Source: Acidithiobacillus sp. HP-2
GTDB lineage: Bacteria; Pseudomonadota; Gammaproteobacteria; Acidithiobacillales; Acidithiobacillaceae
Direction of reading: 5' to 3'
Length of the DNA stretch: 64,000 bases
Assembly: GCF_015100155.1 (NCBI RefSeq)
Contig: NZ_JACKZA010000007.1
Span: 1-64,000 of the forward strand
The notes beneath the pieces were generated by a model. The model searched no databases. It was not told the DNA's origin and saw nothing but the letters and a program-made list of their open reading frames with translations. Below are positions 33,493 to 44,932 of the stretch, piece after piece. The position numbers and the translations under genes were made by a program. The number at the start of each line of letters is the position of its first letter. The stretch's first letter is position 1.

Positions 33493-34590
33493 ATGAAACT
33501 CACCATGGATCGTGAAGACATACTGCCCATTTTGGCGAATATGGCGAATATTGCCGATCGCAGACCCATTCAACCCATTCTTGCCCATGTGCTGATCGAA
33601 GCTGCCGGACAACATTGCCGCTTCATCGCCACGGATCAGGAAGTGCAGCTCAGTGTAGACAAGGATCATCCCGTAGATACTCCCGGAACTTGCGCGGTTC
33701 CTGCCCGTAAACTTTATGATATTTGCCGGGCATTACCCGAACACACCCCTCTGGAGTTTCACAAGGATGGCGAAAAACTGTTACTGAAAGCCGCTAAAAG
33801 TCGCTTTACCCTGCATGTACTGCCCGCTGAACAATTTCCCTATCTCAATATTCACAGCAGTCGCTGCCAGGGTGATTGCGAAGCCGCTTTATTGCGGGAA
33901 GCCCTGGCCGTAACCGCCAACACCATGGCGCAAAATGACGCCCGCATCTTTCTGAATGGGGTACTTCTCGAAGTACAAGGTCAGGAAATGCGCCTGGTAG
34001 CCACCGATGGTCATCGCCTTTCCATGATGACCCTGCCATTTGCCAATAGTCTGGAAGAAGAAAGTTTCCAGTGCATTCTTCCCCGCAAAGCCGTCATGGA
34101 ATTACTGCGTATTGTCAACGGTGGTAATATTCATCTCTCTCTTTCTGATACCAGTTTTGTACTGGATGATGGTTATCAGCAATTTGCCTGTAAACTGATC
34201 GATGCCAAGTACCCTGATTATCGGCGGGTTATTCCGCAAGGACATCCTTTTTTCGCAATACTTGATCGCCAAAGCTTCAAAAGCGCCCTGCAACAAAGTG
34301 AAGTACTGGTCAGCGACCGTAATCCCACCACCCAGGTCCATCTGGGCAAAAATCTGATGACCTTGAGCAGTCGTAACGAAGAACAGGAAGAAGGAGAAAT
34401 CGAACTTTCTGTAGAATATCAAAATGATGAAATGAACATTGCCTTCAACAGCCGCTATCTCACCGATAGTATCCAGATTTTTTCTCAGGAAAATATTCGC
34501 ATGCGCATCAAGGACGGCAACAGTGCAGCCGTTTTCACACCGCTGGACTCAGATAACCCGGTTTATATTTTGATGCCGGTGCGGCTCTGA
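33493..34590 (+). CDS. dnaN: DNA polymerase III beta sliding clamp
   Basis: The 365-residue processivity clamp has three tandem domains. Clear motifs: LANMANIADRRPIQPILAHV, RLVATDGHRLSMMTLP, FNSRYLTDS near the C-terminus and the ending VYILMPVRL. It follows the dnaA gap in the usual dnaA-dnaN-recF-gyrB order; an ATAAGGAG ribosome site precedes the ATG. Confidence 0.97.
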   Translation: MKLTMDREDILPILANMANIADRRPIQPILAHVLIEAAGQHCRFIATDQEVQLSVDKDHPVDTPGTCAVPARKLYDICRALPEHTPLEFHKDGEKLLLKAAKSRFTLHVLPAEQFPYLNIHSSRCQGDCEAALLREALAVTANTMAQNDARIFLNGVLLEVQGQEMRLVATDGHRLSMMTLPFANSLEEESFQCILPRKAVMELLRIVNGGNIHLSLSDTSFVLDDGYQQFACKLIDAKYPDYRRVIPQGHPFFAILDRQSFKSALQQSEVLVSDRNPTTQVHLGKNLMTLSSRNEEQEEGEIELSVEYQNDEMNIAFNSRYLTDSIQIFSQENIRMRIKDGNSAAVFTPLDSDNPVYILMPVRL

Positions 34591-34614
34591 TCCAGTCCTG
34601 AAAAAACCTGCCTG

Positions 34615-38069
<3,455 letters not shown>

Positions 38070-38083
38070 CCGGTAAACCGGCT

Positions 38084-38875
38084 TCAGGCGGCGACATCCT
38101 GATCAAAACGCAACGTGATGGGCCAGTGGATAATTTCCATCCGGCCATCCATGTGTTCGACCAGCGCCGTACAGCTTTCTACCCAATCGCCATCATTGTA
38201 GTAAAGTATTCCGTCAATGCTTTTTTGTTCAGCATGATGAATATGGCCACAAATAACCCCAGCATAACCCCGGCGGGCGGTTTCTTCGGCAAGCAGATGT
38301 TCGTAGTCGTTGATAAATTGCACGGCCTTTTTGACCCGGTACTTGATGTAGGCACTCAGGGACCAGTGCCGGCGCAGACCCAGACGACGGAAGGCGGATT
38401 GCAGCAGGCGATTGAGCCAGAGTAACAGGGTATAACCATGATCACCCAGATGAATCAGCCAGGTAGCATAGCGCATGGCCGCATCAAATTGATCCCCATG
38501 AATCACCCAGAGTTTTTTTCCATCGGCGGTTTCATGAACCGTCTCACTGAGAATGGCAATATCGCCCAGGGAAATGCTCTCATCATCCTGACCCTGAACA
38601 TAATCAGAGAGCAGCTCATAGACGGGATCATGATTTCCGCGAATATAGCGGACCTTAACACCCGAGCGCGCCAGACGCAGGATTTTCTGGACGACAGTAT
38701 TGTGGCTGCGCGGCCAATACCAGCGTATCTTGAGTCGCCATAAATCAATGATGTCGCCGACCAGATATAATTGCTGGCAGGAATTGTGGCGCAGGAAGTC
38801 GAGCAGACTTTCTGCCTGACAGCCCCGAGTTCCGAGGTGGATATCGGACAGGAAAATACTGCGGTAATGAGACAT
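38084..38875 (-). CDS. LpxH-type UDP-2,3-diacylglucosamine diphosphatase family metallophosphoesterase
   Basis: A 263-residue calcineurin-like phosphoesterase: SDIHLGTRG (about 8-16), GDIIDLW, GNHDPVY, HGD and CGHIHHA, then NDGDWVES. These are the LpxH-like features of the lipid A pathway, though this longer subgroup may have other substrates. ATG at 38875 follows AGGA. It is convergent with gyrB, with 14 bases between. Confidence 0.82.
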   Translation of the reverse strand: MSHYRSIFLSDIHLGTRGCQAESLLDFLRHNSCQQLYLVGDIIDLWRLKIRWYWPRSHNTVVQKILRLARSGVKVRYIRGNHDPVYELLSDYVQGQDDESISLGDIAILSETVHETADGKKLWVIHGDQFDAAMRYATWLIHLGDHGYTLLLWLNRLLQSAFRRLGLRRHWSLSAYIKYRVKKAVQFINDYEHLLAEETARRGYAGVICGHIHHAEQKSIDGILYYNDGDWVESCTALVEHMDGRMEIIHWPITLRFDQDVAA

Positions 38876-38973
38876 GGTTTCGTCCTGAAAACGTGACATG
38901 TGTCTATAATGCCAGCAAAATGTGACAGTTTGATGAAAGTGGATGGCGTGTATGCCTCTGCGCGAATGGGGAG

Positions 38974-41900
38974 ATGCGGGTGCTGAATTTAGTTGGTTTT
39001 GAATATAAAGAACTTTTTACAGATGCGGGCATTGCGCGCCTGGATCAGGAATTTCTCGACAGTCTGAACAAAGCGGATAGTTCACTCGCCGAAGCCCTGC
39101 ATGATTACCGGGCTCAGGGTTTGCTTCCGGCGAGCAAGGAACAAAGCGAATTTCTGCTGCGCCTGGCGCCCCATGTGGAACAGTTTATTACCCGCTTATT
39201 CGCCCTGGAAAAAGAAGTATCCGAATTACAGGCACAAACCCGCAGCCATGATGTGGTCATGGATTTCAAAAAGCATTTTGTGCTGCGTCGCGCCCGGCGT
39301 TATCGCGGAGAATTTCCGGAGACTTTTGCGGATTTGGATCAATGGCTGGATAGCCAGATACGCCAACGCGCCTGGCCGGATACGGATCGTGAGTGGGCGA
39401 TTTCCCGGCTCGGTGAAGATTGGCTTAAGGATGAAAATACCCATGCTGAGGAGATTCAGCGCCTGACCCAATGGTGTGCCCTGATCCTTCAGGATCCCCA
39501 GGCTGCTCTGGCGGTTACAGGTTGGTCGAGCTTCCGTTTGCCCCAGCGCGTAGATCATGAGGCCCTCGTACCACTCAAAAAGCTCGATCAGGTCCCCGGT
39601 ACACCATTTGTGGCGCCCGACGGCACCCTGCGTCGCCGCGACAGTTTTCATCTGACGGATTTGCGCATGGACCCGCGCAGTGTGCAGAGCGAAGTCCATT
39701 ATTGTCTCTATTGTCATGATCATGATGGCGATTTTTGCTCCAGAGGATTCCCCGAGAAAAAAGGCGTGCCGGAACTGGGCCTGAAGGTTGATCCTCTGGG
39801 CGTGACCCTGACGGGCTGTCCTCTGGAAGAAAAAATTTCGGAAATGCAGATTCTCAAACGGGACGGACTGAATCTGGCCGCATTGGCCATGGCCATGGTC
39901 GATAATCCCATGGTTCCCGCTACCGGCCATCGCATCTGCAATGACTGCATGAAAGCCTGTGTGTACCAGAAGCAGGACCCGGTCAACATTCCCCAGGTTG
40001 AAACCCGCATTTTGACGGATGTCCTCAACCTCCCCTGGGGGATTGAGCTTTATGATTTGCTGACCCGCTGGAATCCCTTGCGCGCCGTTCAATTTGCGGC
40101 ACAACCGTATAATGGGCGCAAGGTGCTGGTGGCCGGCATGGGGCCGGCGGGGTTCACCATGGCTCAACACCTGCTGCAGGAAGGCTGTGCGGTAGTGGGT
40201 ATTGATGGTCTGAAAATCGAACCGCTGCCGGAAGCCTGGCTGACCGCGCCGATTCGTGACTGGAGCACCTTGCAGGAAGACCTGGACGAGCGGATTCTGC
40301 TGGGTTTTGGCGGGGTGGCGGAATATGGTATCACCGTGCGTTGGGACAAGAACTTTCTCAAACTCATTTATCTGACTTTAGCCCGGCGTCCCGGCTTCCA
40401 GATTTTTGGGGGCGTGCGTCTGGGTGGCACCATCACCCTGGAAAATGCCTGGTCTCTGGGGTTTGATCATGTCTGTATTGCCACGGGCGCGGGTTTGCCC
40501 AGGGTGGTTCCCATGGGCGAAAGTCTGGCCCGGGGCATGCGTCAGGCCAGTGATTTCCTCATGGCCCTGCAGCTGACCGGTGCCGGGAAAAAGAGCAGTC
40601 TCGCCAATTTGCAGGTCCGTTTGCCCGCCGTGGTCATTGGTGGTGGTCTCACAGCGGTGGATACTGCCACCGAAGTACAGGCCTATTATATTCGTCAGGT
40701 TGAAAAAGTCCTTGCGCGTTATGAGCAGATGTCCCAGCGTGTCGGTGAAGAAAAAATGCGTGCCGGACTTTCTGCCGAAGACACAGAAATTCTCGAAGAA
40801 TTTCTTGCCCACGGGCGCGCTGTCCGCCAGGAGCGGGAACGCGCAGAGGAAACCGGCGAATCCCCGAATTTTGTCCCCCTGATTCAATCCTGGGGCGGGG
40901 TCACGCTGGCCTATCGCAAGGGTATGCGGCAATCCCCGGCGTATACACGCAACCATGAAGAATTGATCAAGGCCATGGAAGAGGGCCTGTATTACGCAGA
41001 GGGTCTGGACCCCCTGCGTGCCGAACTGGACACCTATGGACACATTGCCCACATGGTTTTCCGGCAGATGCGCGAAGCCGAAGGCCGTTGGCTGACCAGT
41101 GATCAGGAGTTGCGTTTACCTGCTCGTGCGGTATTTATTGCGGCGGGAACCGTACCGAATATCATTTATGAAAGGGAGTATCCCGGTACCCTGCTGCTGG
41201 ATGGGGATCATTTTCAGACCCACGTCGCCCACGGCAAGAGCGCTCTCCAGGCAGTGCAGGTGGCTGAACACTGCAAGGCACCCGAAGCCGGCCCGTTTAC
41301 TTCCTACACAGATGGGCAGGCGCATCGCGTCAGTTTCATTGGTGATACCCATCCGGTGTTTCATGGTAGCGTGGTCAAAGCCATTGCCTCGGCAAAAGCC
41401 AGTTATCCGCAGGTCATGCACAGTCTTAATGCCCTCGCTCCGCTAACCCAACATAGGCTGCTGGACTTTCAGGAAAACTTGCGGGATTTGCTGACCATGC
41501 GGGTGCTGCGCGTGGATCGCAGTAATCCGGCGGTAACCGAAATGTGGATTAAAGCCCCTCTGGCCGCCCGCAATTTCCGGCCTGGCCAGTTTTTCCGGCT
41601 GCAGACTTTTGAAAGCCATAGTCCGGTTGTGAATAATACCCGCCTGCAGATTCCGGTTCTGACCGTCAGTGGTGCCGGCGTCGAAGATGATGCGGTGCGT
41701 CTGATGGTACTGCAATGGGGAACCGGACCGCGTCTGGTAGGGAGCCTGGAACCCGGTGATCCCTTGATATTAATGGGTCCCACTGGAGCACCGACAGATA
41801 TTCCCCAGAATAAAACCATTCTGGTGGTGGCAGGACGCTGGGGTGCTGCGGTCATGCTGGATATCGGTCCCGCGCTGCGTGCTGCGGGTAATCGGGTTCT

Positions 41901-42468
41901 GTATGTCGCCGCTTTGGGTAAAGCCAGTGAACTGGATAATCAGGCGGAACTGGAAGAAGCGGCGGATCAGATTATCTGGTGTACGGGGAGTGGTCCCCTG
42001 ATTACAACGCATCGTCCTCAGGACTTGAGTGTTGAAGCCAGTGATATGGTGGAGTTGTTACGTGCTTACGGAGTCGCTGAACTTCCCGGTCAGAGTACGG
42101 TGCTGGGGGCGGTAGCCTTGGATCAGGTGGATCGCTTGATGGTCATGGGCTCTACCGGATTATTAAAAGGCTTTCAGCAGGCCCTGAAAGGATCTCTCAG
42201 TGCTTATTTCCGCAGTGATCTGGAAGCGGTAGCCACGGTAGGAAGCCCGATGCAGTGTATGCTCAAAGGTGTCTGCGCCCAGTGTTTGCAGTGGCAGATT
42301 GATCCGGAAACCGGTAAACGGACCAAAGCAGTATTTTCCTGCGCCGGCCAGGACCAGCCCCTGGCATGGGTGGATCTGGATAATCTGACGGCACGCCAGA
42401 GTCAGAATCGCTTGCTGGAAAGAATATCCAGTCAGTGGCTGGATCATTTGCGCGCTGAGAGTAATTAG
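38974..42468 (+). CDS. Giant fused flavin / iron-sulfur oxidoreductase
   Basis: A 1164-residue protein. Residues 1-240 are helical and of unknown fold. Cys 244, 247, 255 and 282 and Cys 322, 325 and 329 suggest two Fe-S clusters, like the N-terminus of glutamate-synthase small-subunit-type proteins. An FAD/NAD-binding core follows (VLVAGMGPAGF at about 384; VVIGGGLTAVDTATEVQ; AAGTVPNIIYE). The last about 340 residues resemble ferredoxin-NADP reductase/PyrK electron-transfer subunits, with FRPGQFFRL, and a closing [2Fe-2S] set (QCMLKGVCAQCLQW ... SCAGQ). It therefore looks like an Nfn- or GltD-plus-PyrK-type enzyme in one chain. Electron donor and acceptor are unknown. A palindromic repeat starts right after the stop. 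Confidence 0.75.
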   Translation: MRVLNLVGFEYKELFTDAGIARLDQEFLDSLNKADSSLAEALHDYRAQGLLPASKEQSEFLLRLAPHVEQFITRLFALEKEVSELQAQTRSHDVVMDFKKHFVLRRARRYRGEFPETFADLDQWLDSQIRQRAWPDTDREWAISRLGEDWLKDENTHAEEIQRLTQWCALILQDPQAALAVTGWSSFRLPQRVDHEALVPLKKLDQVPGTPFVAPDGTLRRRDSFHLTDLRMDPRSVQSEVHYCLYCHDHDGDFCSRGFPEKKGVPELGLKVDPLGVTLTGCPLEEKISEMQILKRDGLNLAALAMAMVDNPMVPATGHRICNDCMKACVYQKQDPVNIPQVETRILTDVLNLPWGIELYDLLTRWNPLRAVQFAAQPYNGRKVLVAGMGPAGFTMAQHLLQEGCAVVGIDGLKIEPLPEAWLTAPIRDWSTLQEDLDERILLGFGGVAEYGITVRWDKNFLKLIYLTLARRPGFQIFGGVRLGGTITLENAWSLGFDHVCIATGAGLPRVVPMGESLARGMRQASDFLMALQLTGAGKKSSLANLQVRLPAVVIGGGLTAVDTATEVQAYYIRQVEKVLARYEQMSQRVGEEKMRAGLSAEDTEILEEFLAHGRAVRQERERAEETGESPNFVPLIQSWGGVTLAYRKGMRQSPAYTRNHEELIKAMEEGLYYAEGLDPLRAELDTYGHIAHMVFRQMREAEGRWLTSDQELRLPARAVFIAAGTVPNIIYEREYPGTLLLDGDHFQTHVAHGKSALQAVQVAEHCKAPEAGPFTSYTDGQAHRVSFIGDTHPVFHGSVVKAIASAKASYPQVMHSLNALAPLTQHRLLDFQENLRDLLTMRVLRVDRSNPAVTEMWIKAPLAARNFRPGQFFRLQTFESHSPVVNNTRLQIPVLTVSGAGVEDDAVRLMVLQWGTGPRLVGSLEPGDPLILMGPTGAPTDIPQNKTILVVAGRWGAAVMLDIGPALRAAGNRVLYVAALGKASELDNQAELEEAADQIIWCTGSGPLITTHRPQDLSVEASDMVELLRAYGVAELPGQSTVLGAVALDQVDRLMVMGSTGLLKGFQQALKGSLSAYFRSDLEAVATVGSPMQCMLKGVCAQCLQWQIDPETGKRTKAVFSCAGQDQPLAWVDLDNLTARQSQNRLLERISSQWLDHLRAESN

Positions 42469-42667
42469 CCTAAAAACGGCAGTTGCCGTGGGTGCTTTTT
42501 GCTCCATTGTTCCTCGCCTGTTGTTCTATGGCTCATCCTGCTGTCAGGAGAGAACTCGCCCTGCGGGCTCAAACAGCTCTCCTGACGGGCGCAGGATTTC
42601 ACCAAGAACAACAACGGCTCGAAACAAAAGTCGCGGCAAAGCACCAACGGCAACTGCCGTTTTTAGG
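42469..42667. repeat. 199-bp near-palindromic repeat element
   Basis: 30-base ends (42469-42498 and 42638-42667) are inverted copies with one mismatch, starting CCTAAAAACGGCAGTTGCCGT. The arms stay related inward (TGTTGTTCT, ATCCTG, and perfect GTCAGGAGAG / CTCTCCTGAC at 42543-42586). No reading frame fits. It could be a MITE or a long hairpin acting as a terminator between convergent genes. Confidence 0.85.
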
Positions 42668-42681
42668 ATTAAAGCTAAATA

Positions 42682-42733
42682 CAGCCAAAAGCGGCAGTTG
42701 GCCTGGAGGGTGTTTTGCAGCGACTTTGACCTG
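42682..42733 (+). repeat. Diverged third copy of the repeat arm
   Basis: AAAAGCGGCAGTTGG then GGTGTTTTGCAGCGACTTTG resembles the inverted-repeat end plus the next bases of the right arm (AAAAACGGCAGTTGC ... TGCTTTGCCGCGACTTTTG). It is in the same orientation as the left arm. Confidence 0.6.
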
Positions 42734-42749
42734 AGCCTTTGATAAAAAC

Positions 42750-43001
42750 TTAATGCTGATCAGGAAACAGGATGTTCAGCTCCAGCACCTCAAAGTCGCC
42801 TTTACGTTCCATGCTGACCTTGATGTTGTTTTTATCCACGGGAATATACTTGGCAATAACTGTCAGTAATTCTTCTTGCAGGGCAGGCAAAAAATCAGGT
42901 CCCCCTTCCTCCCTTTCATGGGCAAGAATAAGTTTTAAACGGTCTTTGGCCACATTGGCCGTTTTCTTCCTGGAGCCTAGAATATAATCAAGTATGGACA
43001 T
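42750..43001 (-). CDS. minE: Cell division topological specificity factor MinE
   Basis: An 83-residue protein that drives MinCD oscillation. It begins MSILDYILGSRKKTANVAKDRLK and has the anti-MinCD helix and a dimer domain (LQEELLTVIAKYIPVD). ATG at 43001 follows GGAGG by five bases. Last in minCDE. Confidence 0.96.
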   Translation of the reverse strand: MSILDYILGSRKKTANVAKDRLKLILAHEREEGGPDFLPALQEELLTVIAKYIPVDKNNIKVSMERKGDFEVLELNILFPDQH

Positions 43002-43002
43002 G

Positions 43003-43812
43003 TCAGCCTCCAAAAAGCTTTTTGAAAAAACCCACTTTCGGAGCCTGAATAAATCGGAGGGGTTTTTCTTCGCCCAGGAAGCGGGCCACTACATCCTTAT
43101 AGGCTTCAGCCACATCGGTGTTTTCCATGTGCACTGCGGGAATACCCTGGTTGGAAGCCTGCAGTACCACTTCTGACTCGGGAATGACACCCAGCAGTGG
43201 CGTCCTTAATAATTCCTTGACGTCTTCCAGAGAAAGCATTTCACCGTCTTCCACCCGCTTGGCGGAATAACGGGTCAGCAGCAAATGTTCCTTGACGGGT
43301 TCTTCTCCCTGTTCGGCGCGACGTGAGCGTGCAGCAAGAATCCCCAGAATCCGATCGGAGTCGCGCACTGACGAAACTTCCGGGTTGGTGACGACAATCG
43401 CCTCATCGGCATGATACAAGGCCATGAGCGCTCCTGATTCAATGCCAGCTGGCGAATCACAGACAATATAATCAAAGTCTTTGCGCAGTTCGTCCATAAC
43501 CGTGGTAACCCCTTCAACGGTCAGGGCATCCTTATCGCGGGTTTGTGATGTGGGGAGTACATACAGGTTTTCGCAGTGTTTGTCCTTGATCAGGGCCTGT
43601 TTAAGCTTTGCCTCACCCTGAATGACATTGATGAGATCGTAAACCACCCGACGCTCGCAACCCATGATGAGATCAAGATTGCGTAAGCCCACGTCAAAAT
43701 CTATGACGACCGTTTTATACCCGCGCAGCGCGAGACCGCTGGAAAAAGCTGCGCTGGTAGTGGTTTTACCGACGCCACCTTTTCCTGAAGTTATGACGAT
43801 TATTCTGGCCAC
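43003..43812 (-). CDS. minD: Septum site-determining ATPase MinD
   Basis: A 269-residue ParA/MinD ATPase with the deviant Walker A SGKGGVGKTT (about 8-17), DFDVGLRNLDLIMGCERR, VCDSPAGIESG and a C-terminal amphipathic membrane anchor (FFKKLFGG). GTG start after GGAGA. It lies between minC and minE; the minE start is one base past the stop. Confidence 0.97.
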   Translation of the reverse strand: MARIIVITSGKGGVGKTTTSAAFSSGLALRGYKTVVIDFDVGLRNLDLIMGCERRVVYDLINVIQGEAKLKQALIKDKHCENLYVLPTSQTRDKDALTVEGVTTVMDELRKDFDYIVCDSPAGIESGALMALYHADEAIVVTNPEVSSVRDSDRILGILAARSRRAEQGEEPVKEHLLLTRYSAKRVEDGEMLSLEDVKELLRTPLLGVIPESEVVLQASNQGIPAVHMENTDVAEAYKDVVARFLGEEKPLRFIQAPKVGFFKKLFGG

Positions 43813-43831
43813 GTTTCTTGTCTCCGGATCA

Positions 43832-44575
43832 TTATGAATTTAAGGGGGTAATATGCAGTTGCTCGTCGCGGCTGTAAACCTGCGCAGGTTTTCCCCAAAG
43901 AGGGTGGTCCGGTTCGAGGGTTCGATATAACCCTGCGATGGAGACGAGTTCTGCCTCCAGCGCCATGCAAAATATACGGGCATTTTCATCTCCGTTGACG
44001 CCGGCCAAAGCGCGACCACGCAGCGGTCCGTAAACATGAATGTTGCGGTCAGCGATGATTTCGGCTCCGGCGTTGACGGTTGCCATACAGACCAGATCGC
44101 CATTACGCGCATAATTGCGTTGTCCACTGCGCACCGGGTGTTCAACCAGCAGACCGGCAGATGGTGCTGGGTTGGGAGCAGGAGACGGCTGGCTTATGGT
44201 TGCTTCGGGGTTCACCGGAGCGCGCTGGGCCTGTCCACGCAATACCGGAAGGTGAAAGGATGCGGCCAGCAACTGATGGGTTGTTGCGGCATTGCGAATG
44301 CCTACGGGCATCCAGCCTGCGGTCCTTAATACCTGGATGATTTTTTCGAGTGCCAGTGGGGCTTCTTCAGGAATACCGCTCAGATCCAAGACCAGCGGTG
44401 ATTCCTGATGGAATGCCGCAGCAGCAGGATGACGGCGGTGTTCTTCGTCAATGCACGCCTTGAGTAAGGCTGGGTCATTACTTTCCAGCTGTAAAACAGA
44501 AAGCGTAAAGACGCTCCCGCTCAAGCGTAAAGGAGGAAATTCGGGAGAGCCCGCTTCTGTTTTTTTAGCAGACAT
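43832..44575 (-). CDS. minC: Septum site-determining protein MinC
   Basis: The 247-residue FtsZ inhibitor has an N-terminal domain (LSGSVFTLSVLQLESNDPALL), a Pro-rich linker (about 120-145) and the C-terminal beta-helix domain (GDLVCMATVNAGAEIIADRNIHVYGPLRGRALAGVNGDENARIFC). It starts the min operon; a palindrome TGTTTCACGTGAAACA (44574-44589) overlaps the start codon. Confidence 0.93.
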   Translation of the reverse strand: MSAKKTEAGSPEFPPLRLSGSVFTLSVLQLESNDPALLKACIDEEHRRHPAAAAFHQESPLVLDLSGIPEEAPLALEKIIQVLRTAGWMPVGIRNAATTHQLLAASFHLPVLRGQAQRAPVNPEATISQPSPAPNPAPSAGLLVEHPVRSGQRNYARNGDLVCMATVNAGAEIIADRNIHVYGPLRGRALAGVNGDENARIFCMALEAELVSIAGLYRTLEPDHPLWGKPAQVYSRDEQLHITPLNS

Positions 44576-44589
44576 GTTTCACGTGAAAC
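44574..44589 (-). promoter_or_regulatory. 16-bp palindrome TGTTTCACGTGAAACA at the minC start (parS-like)
   Basis: TGTTTCACGTGAAACA is a perfect palindrome and matches the ParB-binding parS consensus (TGTTNCACGTGAAACA) exactly. parS sites cluster near the replication origin, which is about 11-14 kb away. It lies over the minC start codon, so it might also affect minC expression. Confidence 0.9.
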
Positions 44590-44605
44590 ATTTCATGATC
44601 TCCGT

Positions 44606-44932
44606 TTATGCCTCTTTCAGGAGTGGGCGCTTATCCGCTTTGCCGTTCCAGGTTTCTGCATCAGGTAAGGCACTTTTCTTGCGCAAAATCACCGGCCATT
44701 TTTTGGTGAGTTCGGCATTGATGGCGGTGAAGTCGCGCTGGTCTTCCGGCACCTCATCTTCGGCAAAAATGGCATCTGCCGGGCATTCGGGAATACAGGC
44801 GGCGCAGTCAATACATTCGTCAGGATCAATAACCAGAAAATTGGGGCCTTCATGAAAGCATTCTACAGGACACACTTCTGCGCAATCGGTGTACTTGCAC
44901 TGGATACAGTTTTCGGTAACGACGTAAGTCAT
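44606..44932 (-). CDS. fdxA: 7Fe ferredoxin (FdxA-like)
   Basis: A 108-residue ferredoxin with a [3Fe-4S] plus [4Fe-4S] pattern: [18 protein letters not shown] and [16 protein letters not shown]. The C-terminal extension is normal for the FdxA group. ATG overlaps the topA stop (ATGA), so it is co-translated with topA. Confidence 0.93.
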   Translation of the reverse strand: MTYVVTENCIQCKYTDCAEVCPVECFHEGPNFLVIDPDECIDCAACIPECPADAIFAEDEVPEDQRDFTAINAELTKKWPVILRKKSALPDAETWNGKADKRPLLKEA

